This document shows positions 35,097 to 43,283 of a DNA stretch of 64,000 nucleotides, piece after piece. Source of the DNA: Flavobacterium humidisoli (GTDB lineage Bacteria > Bacteroidota > Bacteroidia > Flavobacteriales > Flavobacteriaceae); assembly GCF_023272795.1 (NCBI RefSeq), contig NZ_CP096829.1, forward strand, positions 1,302,001 to 1,366,000. Reading direction: 5' to 3'. The position numbers were made by a program, and so were the translations under genes. Below the pieces are notes generated by a model, which was not told where the DNA came from, did not search any database, and saw only the letters and a program-made list of their open reading frames with translations. Numbering within the stretch: position 1 is the stretch's first letter; each line of letters starts with the position of its first letter.

Positions 35097-35522
35097 TTAT
35101 TCTTTAGAAAAATCAACTAATAAATTTACTAGTTTTTCGATTTCTTTTGGAGGAAAACCATTGTCGAAACCTGGAGTTTCATACATTTTTCCGTCTTTTA
35201 CTATTTTTAAATTTCCTATTGCAGCACCGTCATAAGTACGTTTGTCAGTTGGTGCTTTTAAAGTAGAAAGTCCTTCTAAATTTACTTTTGAAAACGCATC
35301 AACAATTTTGTTCCATTTTGCATCATCAATATTGCTTTTAACGGCTTCCGTATTACGTTCCTTAACAACCGAAACCGTTTTATCTTGTACAGTTATCACT
35401 TTAAAATAACCTCTAGAATGAGCAGAATATTCAATTTGTGTCGATTTCATATCGGTCTTTTTTTGACTGCAACACCCAGTTGCAATAAAAAGAGTTAAAA
35501 GCAATAGTGATAATATCCTCAT
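35097..35522 (-). CDS. Lipoprotein of unknown function inside the suf operon
   Basis: 141 residues. Lipoprotein signal with tandem Cys at IATGCC (residues 17-18), then a small alpha/beta domain (EYSAHSRGYFKVITVQDKTVSVVKE, KWNKIVDAFSKVNLEGLSTLKAPTD, YDGAAIGNLKIVKDGK). I recognise no function. It lies between sufS (13 nt) and sufE (2 nt), so it is surely cotranscribed with two cytoplasmic sulfur-transfer proteins although it is itself an envelope protein. Confidence 0.8.
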   Translation of the reverse strand: MRILSLLLLTLFIATGCCSQKKTDMKSTQIEYSAHSRGYFKVITVQDKTVSVVKERNTEAVKSNIDDAKWNKIVDAFSKVNLEGLSTLKAPTDKRTYDGAAIGNLKIVKDGKMYETPGFDNGFPPKEIEKLVNLLVDFSKE

Positions 35523-35535
35523 AGGTTTCTTTTTT

Positions 35536-36750
35536 TTAGCTTAACATGGTTTGTGCTTTTTTCACAGCATCAATCATTGCGTCAATTTCTTCTTTTGTAT
35601 TATAAAAAGAGAAAGAGGCACGAATTGTTCCTGGAATACAGAAGAAATTCATAATTGGCTGTGCACAATGATGTCCTGTTCTCACGGCAATTCCTAATTT
35701 ATCTATAATAGAACCAACATCATACGGATGAATTCCATCAATATTAAATGAAACTACAGAAGCTTTATTTTTGGTGTTTCCGTAAATTCGGATGCCTTCA
35801 ATTTCGTTAAGACGTTTTGTAGCATGTTCTAACAATTCATTTTCATATTCATGAATTTTATCAAAACCGATCTCGTTTAAATAATCAATTGCAGTTCCCA
35901 AAACAATTCCGCCAGCAATATTTGGCGTTCCTGCTTCAAATTTATGAGGTAAATCTGCGTAAGTTGTTTTCTCGAAAGTAACTTCTTTGATCATTTCACC
36001 GCCGCCTTGGTAAGGAGGAAGTTTGTTCAACCATTCTTCTTTACCGTAAAGAATTCCTGTTCCTGTTGGCCCACACATTTTATGGCCAGAAAAAGCATAA
36101 AAATCACAATCTAATTCTTGAACATCTGGTTTTAAATGCGGAACAGCTTGCGCGCCGTCAATTAAAACTGCTGCGCCTACAGCATGTGCTTTATCAATAA
36201 TATATTTGATTGGATTGATTACACCCAATGCATTTGAAATATGATTTACGGTAACTATTTTTGTTTTTTCTGAAAGCAATTTGTCAAATTCCTCAATGAT
36301 TAATTCTCCATTGTCATTGATTGGAATAACTTTTAAAATTGCTCCAGTTTTCTCGCATAACATTTGCCAAGGCACAATATTGCTGTGATGTTCTAATGAA
36401 GAAACTACAACTTCATCGCCAGGTTTTAAAATGGAAGCAAAGCCATTTGAAACCAAATTAATTCCATGAGTTGTTCCCGAAGTAAAAAGAACTTCATGAG
36501 CATGTTTTGCGTTGATATGGTCTTTTACTTTTCCGCGTGCGACTTCATAAGCGTCAGTAGCTAACTGGCTCAAAGTGTGTACGCCACGATGAATATTGGC
36601 ATTAATTTCGTTATAATATTTTACTTCAGCATCGATCACAACTTGTGGTTTTTGCGAAGTAGCTCCGTTGTCGAAATATACTAATGGCTTTCCGTTTACA
36701 GTTTGAGAAAGTATCGGGAAATCAGCTCTTATTTTTTGAATATCTAGCAT
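35536..36750 (-). CDS. sufS: SufS cysteine desulfurase
   Basis: 404 residues, PLP-dependent class V aminotransferase fold. The PLP Lys is in DFYAFSGHKMCGPTG (about residue 224), the PLP-contact His in SLEHHSNIVPWQ, and the catalytic Cys in VRTGHHCAQP (about residue 362), with the group II (SufS-type) short active-site loop. Delivers sulfur from cysteine to SufE. First gene of the downstream suf block; a -7-like element lies 26 nt upstream, useful because a plus-strand gene separates it from sufD. Confidence 0.96.
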   Translation of the reverse strand: MLDIQKIRADFPILSQTVNGKPLVYFDNGATSQKPQVVIDAEVKYYNEINANIHRGVHTLSQLATDAYEVARGKVKDHINAKHAHEVLFTSGTTHGINLVSNGFASILKPGDEVVVSSLEHHSNIVPWQMLCEKTGAILKVIPINDNGELIIEEFDKLLSEKTKIVTVNHISNALGVINPIKYIIDKAHAVGAAVLIDGAQAVPHLKPDVQELDCDFYAFSGHKMCGPTGTGILYGKEEWLNKLPPYQGGGEMIKEVTFEKTTYADLPHKFEAGTPNIAGGIVLGTAIDYLNEIGFDKIHEYENELLEHATKRLNEIEGIRIYGNTKNKASVVSFNIDGIHPYDVGSIIDKLGIAVRTGHHCAQPIMNFFCIPGTIRASFSFYNTKEEIDAMIDAVKKAQTMLS

Positions 36751-36775
36751 GTCTTATTTAGAAAAAATCTATTTA

Positions 36776-36783
36776 CAAAAGTA
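36776..36783 (-). promoter_or_regulatory. -7 element (TACTTTTG) of the sufS block
   Basis: Exact TAnnTTTG match on the minus strand 25 nt before the sufS ATG. No TTG at standard spacing. Confidence 0.4.
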
Positions 36784-36971
36784 CTAAAACTAAATTTGTT
36801 TATACAGCAATTCTATAATTTCCTTTTATGATGCCATTGATTAAAGGCTTAAATGATGATTTTGTAAAAATCAGTTCGCTTTTCTGAATTATCTGAAACA
36901 GTTTTATAATTTGATGCTTAAAATCGTGAACATAAATTATTTATATTGCATTAAAAATAACTTAAATCATC

Positions 36972-38321
36972 ATGAAAAAATTTCTCAAAGTACTTTTGCT
37001 TGTTGTGGTTCTTGCTTTTTTGTATTTCGGATTTACCACTTATCCGAAGCTGGATTTGATTTCTGGTTTTTCTGCCAAAAGTGTCGCCTCAGGACATTTT
37101 ATAGATAATCGTCCGCTGGATTTAATCCAAAAAACCGACAATGATATTGATATGATTGATCTGGCGAAAAACTCCATTGATGAGGCAGGAAAATTTGCAA
37201 CTTCAAATGTTTATGGGTTAAAAGAGAGAAAAGCGATTTACAGAGAAGGTTTAGGTGCTGTTTTGATTAATGATGATTTTGATATTTCGAAACCGTATCT
37301 TCTTCCAAAAAGAACAAAACTAGAAAATAATCTTCCTTTTCCATACGGAAATCAGGAGCCAAAAGATACCGCATTTTCGAATATTGATTATTCCAAATTA
37401 AAAAAAGCGGTTGATAATGCTTTTGATAAACCTAGTGGCGGAACAAAAAGAACTCGCGCTGTTGTAGTTTTATATAAAGACAAATTAATTGCCGAAAAAT
37501 ATGATACAGGGTTTAATAAAGATAGTAAAATTTTAGGATGGTCGATGACGAAAAGCATTACAAGTTCGGCTTTTGGTGTTTTGGCTAAACAAGGTAAAAT
37601 CGACATTTATAAACCTGCTCCAGTTGCCGAGTGGAAAAATGATGAACGCAAAAATATTACGCTTAACGATTTGCTTCACATGAATTCTGGTTTAGAATGG
37701 GAAGAGAATTACAGCACAATCTGCGATGCCACTAAAATGCTTTTTCAGGCGGAAGATATGGGGAAAGTACAAATGGATAAACCGGCGCAGTTTAAACCCA
37801 ATACACATTGGAATTATTCTTCTGGAACAACCAATTTATTATCCCTGATTTTAAGAAGACAATTTAAAACGCAGCAAGAATATCTTGATTTTTGGTACAG
37901 CGCCGTAATCGACAAAATCGGAATGAACTCGATGATTGTGGAGCAGGATATGAGCGGAACTTTCGTAGGTTCATCATACGGATGGGCAACACCGCGCGAC
38001 TGGTCTAAATTTGGATTATTATATCTAAGAAAAGGAAACTGGAACGGTGAGCAAATTCTAGACGAAAGCTGGGTAAAATATACTGCAACTCCAACGAATA
38101 CTTCTGAGGGTAAATACGGAGCGCAGTTTTGGTTAAACGCGGGCGGGAAATTCCCAGATGTTCCTCGTGATATGTTTTATTGCAGTGGTTATCAAGGACA
38201 GATGGTGGCTATTATTCCGTCTCTGGATATGGTGATTGTGAGAATGGGAGTAAGAGAAGGTGATAAAAGTTTTGATTTTAATGGGTTTTTGAAGGAGGTA
38301 ATTGAGAGTGTGAAGAAATAA
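36972..38321 (+). CDS. Class C beta-lactamase-fold serine hydrolase (6-aminohexanoate-dimer hydrolase-like)
   Basis: 449 residues. A single N-terminal hydrophobic helix (residues 5-22) anchors it or serves as signal. The SxxK nucleophile is in LGWSMTKSITSS (about residue 197) and the Tyr motif in WNYSSGTTN. The surrounding pattern (LNDLLHMNSGLEWEENY, YGWATPRDWSKFGLLYLRKGNW, CSGYQGQMVAIIPSLDMVIVRMG) fits the EstB/NylB-like beta-lactamase family. Likely an envelope esterase/amidase; substrate unknown. It is oriented against the suf genes and splits sufD from sufS. Confidence 0.9.
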   Translation: MKKFLKVLLLVVVLAFLYFGFTTYPKLDLISGFSAKSVASGHFIDNRPLDLIQKTDNDIDMIDLAKNSIDEAGKFATSNVYGLKERKAIYREGLGAVLINDDFDISKPYLLPKRTKLENNLPFPYGNQEPKDTAFSNIDYSKLKKAVDNAFDKPSGGTKRTRAVVVLYKDKLIAEKYDTGFNKDSKILGWSMTKSITSSAFGVLAKQGKIDIYKPAPVAEWKNDERKNITLNDLLHMNSGLEWEENYSTICDATKMLFQAEDMGKVQMDKPAQFKPNTHWNYSSGTTNLLSLILRRQFKTQQEYLDFWYSAVIDKIGMNSMIVEQDMSGTFVGSSYGWATPRDWSKFGLLYLRKGNWNGEQILDESWVKYTATPTNTSEGKYGAQFWLNAGGKFPDVPRDMFYCSGYQGQMVAIIPSLDMVIVRMGVREGDKSFDFNGFLKEVIESVKK

Positions 38322-38327
38322 TGTAAA

Positions 38328-38504
38328 ATGAAAAGAAGTAATGTTTTGTTTCCAGTTTTCATTGTTATAATTGGTTGGTTTATTGGAGGCTTTGGTTTTA
38401 CTACAAAACTTGGACATCCAATAAGTACTATTTGTTTTTATTTGGGATTAGGATTAATCTTTTTAGGATTTATATCGTTTATTTTAAGAGTAAAAAATAA
38501 ATAA
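38328..38504 (+). CDS. Small two-helix membrane protein
   Basis: 58 residues, ATG 6 nt after the stop of the serine hydrolase, TAA at 38502-38504. Two hydrophobic segments (VLFPVFIVIIGWFIGGFGF and ICFYLGLGLIFLGFISFIL) joined by TTKLGHPIST, ending RVKNK. No recognised family. The tight spacing indicates coexpression with the hydrolase. Confidence 0.6.
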   Translation: MKRSNVLFPVFIVIIGWFIGGFGFTTKLGHPISTICFYLGLGLIFLGFISFILRVKNK

Positions 38505-38505
38505 A

Positions 38506-38605
38506 GTTTTACCGTAAAGTAAAAGGTAAAAAGCACAAAGTTCGCAAAGTTTTGTTAATAAACCTTTGCGAACTTTGCGTAACCTTTGTGTCTTTGCGGT
38601 AAAAC
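38506..38605. repeat. Palindromic repeat, 'cgcaaag' family, tail-to-tail junction
   Basis: Inner perfect 14-bp arms CAAAGTTCGCAAAG (38536-38549) and CTTTGCGAACTTTG (38564-38577), outer arms GTTTTACCG and CGGTAAAAC. It fills exactly the convergent gap between the small membrane protein and sufD and can fold on either strand. Confidence 0.75.
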
Positions 38606-38609
38606 CTGA

Positions 38610-39926
38610 CTACAAATCAAATCCTAAGTTCACTCCTAATTTCATAGCAATGATTTTAGTAATCCTTTGTTTTAATTCAGGTATTTTGATGCTTTCGATT
38701 ACGGCATTTGAGAATGCGTACATCAATAAAGCTTTAGCTTCTTTTTTCGGGATTCCACGAGACTGCATGTAGAACATTGCTGTTTCATCAAGCTGTCCAA
38801 CAGTACAACCGTGAGAACATTTTACATCATCTGCAAAAATCTCTAATTGTGGTTTTGCGTTGATAGTAGCTTTGTCGCTCAATAAAATGTTGTTGCTTTT
38901 TTGGAAAGCGTTTGTTTTCTGAGCTTCTTTTTCTACCAAAACTTTTCCGTTGAAAACTCCTGTTGAGCGATCAGAGAAAATTCCTTTATAATCTTGGAAA
39001 CTTTCGCAGTTTGGAGTTGCGTGGTTTACCAAAGTGTAATGGTCAACGTGTTGTTTGTCGTTTAAGATAGAAATTCCGTTAAGCGTACTTGTCAATCTTT
39101 CTCCAAAATGGTAAAAGTTTAAGTTGTTACGAGTTAAATTTCCACCAAACGAAAATGTATGAACAGAAGCGTGACTTTCTTGTTGCTGAGAAACATAAGT
39201 GTTGTCAACTAAGTTAGCTTCGCTATTATCATTTTGAATTTTGTAATAATCAACAATCGCACGTTTTTGAGCAAAAATCTCAGTAACAGAGTTTGTTAAA
39301 ACTGGGTTTTCATTCAAGCTTTGGTGACGCTCGATAATTTGTACATGTGAATTTTCACCCACAATAACCAAATTTCTTGGCTGAACCATTAAGGCAGCTT
39401 CGTTTCCTGTTGAGAAATACATAATCTCAATTGGTTTGTCGGCTACTTTTTTCTTCGGAATATTGATAAAAGCTCCTTCAATTGCAAAAGCAGTGTTTAA
39501 TGAAGTCAAGCTGTCATCTTTACTTGCAATTTGATTAAAGTAGGTATCAATAACCATTTTGTATTTTGGTTTGGTTAATGCCGATGACATCAAACAAACA
39601 TCGATTCCGTCATGCGTAGTAGAAGATAAATGCGAACTAAAAACCCCATCAATAAACACTAATTTATAAGTGTCAATTTCGTGTAAAAAGTATTTTTTTA
39701 CCTGATTAAATTCGATTGCATTTTCCTGTTTAGGAAAAACCGTAAAGTCATTTTTTAAGATGGCATTTAGCGATGTATATTTCCAAGCTTCTTCTTTTTT
39801 GGTTGGGAAACCTTTATTTTCGAAGTTTTTTAAAGCATTTGTGCGTATGTCATGTAAATCTGAATGTACATCGACACGCTCCTCAAAAGCCATAAAAGAC
39901 GATACTAATTTTTCTTTTAAATCCAT
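38610..39926 (-). CDS. sufD: SufD, Fe-S scaffold subunit
   Basis: 438 residues from the ATG at 39926 (MDLKEKLVSSFMAFEE). The open frame runs to 40034, but the upstream part translates a 'gaaagtcgaaag' repeat and is not part of the protein. SufD/SufB-family beta-helix core (VQPRNLVIVGENSHVQIIERH, HFGERLTSTLNGISILNDKQHVDHYTLV) and the C-terminal AKPQLEIFADDVKCSHGCTVGQLDETAMFYMQSRGI with the conserved His/Cys. Forms the SufBC2D complex. Convergent with the serine hydrolase group. Confidence 0.95.
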   Translation of the reverse strand: MDLKEKLVSSFMAFEERVDVHSDLHDIRTNALKNFENKGFPTKKEEAWKYTSLNAILKNDFTVFPKQENAIEFNQVKKYFLHEIDTYKLVFIDGVFSSHLSSTTHDGIDVCLMSSALTKPKYKMVIDTYFNQIASKDDSLTSLNTAFAIEGAFINIPKKKVADKPIEIMYFSTGNEAALMVQPRNLVIVGENSHVQIIERHQSLNENPVLTNSVTEIFAQKRAIVDYYKIQNDNSEANLVDNTYVSQQQESHASVHTFSFGGNLTRNNLNFYHFGERLTSTLNGISILNDKQHVDHYTLVNHATPNCESFQDYKGIFSDRSTGVFNGKVLVEKEAQKTNAFQKSNNILLSDKATINAKPQLEIFADDVKCSHGCTVGQLDETAMFYMQSRGIPKKEAKALLMYAFSNAVIESIKIPELKQRITKIIAMKLGVNLGFDL

Positions 39927-39937
39927 TGTTCTTTTTA

Positions 39938-40062
39938 GTCTTAAAGTCGAAAGCCGAAAGTCGAAAGACTTTAGATTGTCGACTATTTTTGTGAAAAAAT
40001 CATAAACTAAGTTGAGTCTAAACAGACTGTACAACTTTTGACTTTATGACTTTTGACTCAAA
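39938..40062. repeat. Simple intergenic repeat, 'gaaagtcgaaag' family (between IVS gene and sufD)
   Basis: Runs of AAAGTCGAAAGCCGAAAGTCGAAAGACTTTAG and the complementary CTTTTGACTTTATGACTTTTGACT fill the gap. Related pieces are at 40416-40447 and 43215-43282. Confidence 0.6.
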
Positions 40063-40412
40063 TATTTTATGAAACCACTTAGTAGCTTCGATATTTCTGT
40101 TATCGATTCTAAAAGCATTTCAAATTCTTCTTTTATAATGTATTCTAAATCAAAAGCTAAATATAATTGAGATCTGACTTCTCCTGCGGATGCTTTGGCT
40201 ACATGTAAAAAATAAACAAATTCTTTATCTGTATTTCTCTCAAAGCCCTCTGCTATATTTGATGATATAGAAAGCGATGCACGTCTTATTTGTCTAACAA
40301 AATCAAAGTCTTTTTTAAAATTAGAATTTTCAGTAATCAAATATATTTTTTTATTGAAGATTCTGGATTTTTGCCAAGAATTTATTTCTTCAAAAGATTT
40401 AAATTTACTCAT
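40044..40412 (-). CDS. Four-helix-bundle protein of the 23S rRNA IVS-encoded (S23) family
   Basis: 122 residues. Family pattern: SFEEINSWQKSRIFNKKIYLIT at the N-terminus, then DFDFVRQIRRASLSISSNIAEGFER, then FVYFLHVAKASAGEVRSQLYLAFDLEYI. These small helical bundles were first noted in intervening sequences of 23S rRNA genes and occur as scattered single genes in Bacteroidota. Their function is not established. Here it lies between sufC and sufD in the same orientation, with simple repeats on both sides, so it appears inserted into the operon together with them. Confidence 0.9.
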   Translation of the reverse strand: MSKFKSFEEINSWQKSRIFNKKIYLITENSNFKKDFDFVRQIRRASLSISSNIAEGFERNTDKEFVYFLHVAKASAGEVRSQLYLAFDLEYIIKEEFEMLLESITEISKLLSGFIKYLSQKS

Positions 40413-40415
40413 TGC

Positions 40416-40447
40416 TCTACTTTCGACTTTTGACTTTCGACTTTCAG
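40416..40447. repeat. Simple repeat piece, 'gaaagtcgaaag' family (sufC-IVS gap)
   Basis: CTACTTTCGACTTTTGACTTTCGACTTT-type sequence between sufC and the IVS gene; same family as 39938-40062. Confidence 0.55.
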
Positions 40448-40453
40448 ACTATA

Positions 40454-41200
40454 TTAATTCTCCGCTTTAATCCAGTCGTATCCTTTTTCTTCCAATTCGT
40501 AAGCCAATTCTTTTCCGCCAGATTTTACGATTCTTCCGTTGTAAAGAACGTGAACGAAATCAGGAACGATATAATCTAATAAACGTTGGTAGTGTGTAAT
40601 AACGATAATTGCGTTTTTGTCGCTTTTTAATTTGTTTACACCATTCGCCACAATTCTTAAAGCATCGATATCAAGACCAGAATCGGTTTCGTCAAGGATA
40701 GCCAATTTTGGCTCTAACATTGCCATCTGGAAAATCTCGTTTCTTTTTTTCTCACCTCCTGAAAAACCTTCGTTTAAAGAACGAGATAAAAATTTACGGT
40801 CGATCTCTAATAATTCAGATTTCTCACGAATTACTTTCAGCATTTCGTTTGCTGGCATTTCTTCTTGACCGTTTGCTTTACGAGTTTCGTTGATAGCAGT
40901 TTTCATAAAGTTTGTAACACTAACTCCAGGAATTTCTACAGGATATTGGAAAGAAAGGAAAACTCCTTTGTGTGCTCTTTCCTCAGGAGCTAAATCAGCA
41001 AGATCTTCTCCGTCAAGAATTACCTCTCCATCTGTAACTTCGTAGTTTTCGTTTCCTGCAATAACAGCAGAAAGTGTACTTTTTCCAGAACCGTTTGGTC
41101 CCATTATCGCGTGAACTTCTCCAGCTTTAACTTCTATATTAATTCCTTTAAGGATTTCTTTATCACCAATTGAGGCGTGAAGGTTTTTTATTGATAACAT
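40454..41200 (-). CDS. sufC: SufC ATPase of the SufBCD scaffold
   Basis: 248 residues, ABC ATPase. Walker A GPNGSGKST (about residues 34-42), signature LNEGFSGGEKKRNEIFQM, Walker B KLAILDETDSGLDIDAL, and the switch His in IVITHYQRLLDYI. The SGGEKKR signature and DETDSGLD are diagnostic for SufC. It powers cluster assembly on SufBD. It lies downstream of a toxin-antitoxin pair that separates it from sufB by over 500 nt. Confidence 0.97.
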   Translation of the reverse strand: MLSIKNLHASIGDKEILKGINIEVKAGEVHAIMGPNGSGKSTLSAVIAGNENYEVTDGEVILDGEDLADLAPEERAHKGVFLSFQYPVEIPGVSVTNFMKTAINETRKANGQEEMPANEMLKVIREKSELLEIDRKFLSRSLNEGFSGGEKKRNEIFQMAMLEPKLAILDETDSGLDIDALRIVANGVNKLKSDKNAIIVITHYQRLLDYIVPDFVHVLYNGRIVKSGGKELAYELEEKGYDWIKAEN

Positions 41201-41265
41201 CTTTTTTATTTGAAAATTAGATAATTTGGAAAATTTGAAATTCCAAGATTGCCATTTTTATTTTT

Positions 41266-41538
41266 TTATTCGTAATGTCCTTTCAGGGAAAGGATATTTA
41301 GTATTTCAATTGTGTTCTCATCTATGATTTCATAGATTAATCGATGTTCTCTATCAATTCGTCTTGACCATATTCCCGTTAAATTATACTTTAAAGCTTC
41401 GGGCTTGCCAATTCCGTCAAAAGGATGGAGTTGTATATCTTCGATTAGTGCATTTATTTTTTTGAGAATATTTTTATTTCCAGATTTGACCCAAAAGTCT
41501 AAATCTTTTTTAGCTTTTGGAGTAAATATTATTTGCAT
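41266..41538 (-). CDS. YoeB/Txe-family mRNA interferase toxin
   Basis: 90 residues, typical length. RelE-fold pattern: IIFTPKAKKDLDFWVKSGNK, LIEDIQLHPFDGIGKPEALKYNLTGIWSRRI, EHRLIYEI and the C-terminal GHYE. The Glu of GKPEAL, Arg of SRRI and the C-terminal His-Tyr correspond to the YoeB catalytic set, so the toxin looks intact. Such toxins cleave mRNA on the ribosome. It overlaps the antitoxin gene by 10 nt and sits between sufB and sufC. Confidence 0.9.
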   Translation of the reverse strand: MQIIFTPKAKKDLDFWVKSGNKNILKKINALIEDIQLHPFDGIGKPEALKYNLTGIWSRRIDREHRLIYEIIDENTIEILNILSLKGHYE

Positions 41539-41735
41539 AAAGCTTTTAATTCCTCCATTGTCATTTTAATTCCTCTGCCTTCTTTTATATCTTTTTGTCC
41601 CTGTAAAATTTCTTGCACAAATTCAGGATTATATGGTTTTTCATTTTCTTCAACAATTTCAAAACCAAGAGATTTTGCCAGTGATTGAAAGACTGGGAAA
41701 TCTTTTTTCTTTACATTTTTTAAGATGATGTCCAT
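41529..41735 (-). CDS. Antitoxin partner of the YoeB-type toxin
   Basis: 68 residues, small and charged: MDIILKNVKKKDFPVFQSLAKSLGFEIVEENE, then a helix IKMTMEELKALCK at the C-terminus that would bind the toxin. It resembles the DUF2683/short Bacteroidota antitoxins that pair with YoeB toxins rather than classical YefM (84 residues with a Phd fold). Translationally coupled to the toxin (10-nt overlap, ATG within the last codons). Confidence 0.85.
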   Translation of the reverse strand: MDIILKNVKKKDFPVFQSLAKSLGFEIVEENEKPYNPEFVQEILQGQKDIKEGRGIKMTMEELKALCK

Positions 41736-41748
41736 ATCGCTTTGTTTT

Positions 41749-43197
41749 TTATCCCACAGATCCTTCTAAAGAAATCTCTAATAATTTTTGAGCTTCTACA
41801 GCAAATTCCATCGGAAGTTTATTCAATACATCTTTACTGAAACCGTTTACAATTAAGGCAATCGCTTTTTCAGTTGGAATACCTCTTTGGTTGCAGTAAA
41901 ATACCTGATCTTCTCCAATTTTACTTGTAGTTGCTTCGTGCTCGATTTTTGCTGATGGATTTTTACTTTCGATATATGGGAAAGTATGCGCGCCACAATT
42001 ATTACCCATTAACAATGAATCACATTGAGAAAAGTTTCTTGCGTTCTCAGCTCTTGGAGAGATTTGCACTAAACCACGGTAACTGTTTTGTGATTTTCCA
42101 GCCGAAATACCTTTAGAAATAATAGTCGATTTAGTGTTTTTTCCTAAATGGATCATTTTAGTTCCAGTATCAGCTTGTTGGAAATTATTAGTAACAGCAA
42201 TTGAATAAAATTCTCCTACTGAATTATCTCCTTTTAATACGCAAGAAGGATATTTCCAAGTTACAGCAGAACCTGTTTCAACTTGTGTCCAAGAAATTTT
42301 AGCGTTTGTTTCGCATAAACCTCTTTTAGTTACAAAGTTGTAAACTCCACCTTTTCCTTCTTTATTTCCAGGGAACCAGTTTTGAACTGTAGAATATTTA
42401 ATTTCTGCATCGTCCAAAGCGATTAATTCAACTACAGCAGCGTGTAATTGATTTTCATCACGGCTTGGAGCAGTACATCCTTCAAGATAAGAAACGTAAC
42501 TTCCTTCATCGGCAATAACAAGAGTTCTTTCAAATTGCCCCGTTCCTGCCTGATTGATTCTAAAGTAAGTTGAAAGTTCCATTGGGCATTTTACACCTTT
42601 TGGAATATAACAGAAACTTCCGTCAGAGAAAACCGCTGAGTTTAATGCTGCGTAGAAGTTGTCTTTTTGAGGTACAACAGTTCCTAAATATTTTTTTACT
42701 AATTCAGGATGTTCTTTGATGGCTTCAGAAATCGGACAGAAAATAATTCCTTTTTCTGCCAATGTTTTCTTGAACGTTGTGGCTACAGAAACAGAATCGA
42801 CTACAATATCCATAGCGACATTGTTCATCTTTTTTTGTTCATCGATAGAAATTCCTAACTTTTTGTACATCTCTAATAATTCTGGATCAACATCATCCAA
42901 AGTTTTATTAGGATCTACTTGTTTTGGAGCTGAGTAATAAGAAATTGCCTGAAAATCTGGTTTTTCGTAATGTACGTTTGCCCATTCAGGCTCGATCATT
43001 TCTTTCCAAGCACGAAAAGCCTCGATACGCCATTCGGTCATCCATTCAGGTTCTTCTTTTTTAAGAGAAATAGCTCTTACAATTTCTTCGTTTAAGCCAA
43101 TAGGGAAAGTTTCAGATTCTATATTGGTATAAAATCCGTACTCGTATTCTTTAGTTTCCAGTTCGATCTTTAAATCGTCTTCGGTGTATTTGCTCAT
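41749..43197 (-). CDS. sufB: SufB, Fe-S scaffold subunit
   Basis: 482 residues. The conserved SufB core is complete: [81 protein letters not shown], and the C-terminal [49 protein letters not shown]. Forms the scaffold with SufC and SufD. The stop is 13 nt before the antitoxin ATG. An 86-nt gap with simple repeats separates it from sufA. Confidence 0.97.
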   Translation of the reverse strand: MSKYTEDDLKIELETKEYEYGFYTNIESETFPIGLNEEIVRAISLKKEEPEWMTEWRIEAFRAWKEMIEPEWANVHYEKPDFQAISYYSAPKQVDPNKTLDDVDPELLEMYKKLGISIDEQKKMNNVAMDIVVDSVSVATTFKKTLAEKGIIFCPISEAIKEHPELVKKYLGTVVPQKDNFYAALNSAVFSDGSFCYIPKGVKCPMELSTYFRINQAGTGQFERTLVIADEGSYVSYLEGCTAPSRDENQLHAAVVELIALDDAEIKYSTVQNWFPGNKEGKGGVYNFVTKRGLCETNAKISWTQVETGSAVTWKYPSCVLKGDNSVGEFYSIAVTNNFQQADTGTKMIHLGKNTKSTIISKGISAGKSQNSYRGLVQISPRAENARNFSQCDSLLMGNNCGAHTFPYIESKNPSAKIEHEATTSKIGEDQVFYCNQRGIPTEKAIALIVNGFSKDVLNKLPMEFAVEAQKLLEISLEGSVG

Positions 43198-43214
43198 TAT
43201 TTTTGTTATTGTCT

Positions 43215-43282
43215 AATGTTTTAAAGTCTAAAGTTCGAAAGTCAATTGAAGTCTCTAATGACTTTATAACTTTCCGCTTTTG
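43215..43282. repeat. Simple repeat, 'gaaagtcgaaag' family (sufA-sufB gap)
   Basis: TTAAAGTCTAAAGTTCGAAAGTC ... ACTTTATAACTTTCCGCTTTTGAC fills the space between sufA and sufB; related to 39938-40062. Confidence 0.5.
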
Positions 43283-43283
43283 A

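Noticed and set aside
36911..37108. 65-residue frame over the start of the serine hydrolase
   Set aside because: Overlaps the signal region of the hydrolase in another frame; translation is biased in a way typical of shadows.
39938..40062. CRISPR-like short repeats in suf gaps
   Set aside because: Units are irregular simple repeats without constant spacers or length; no cas genes.
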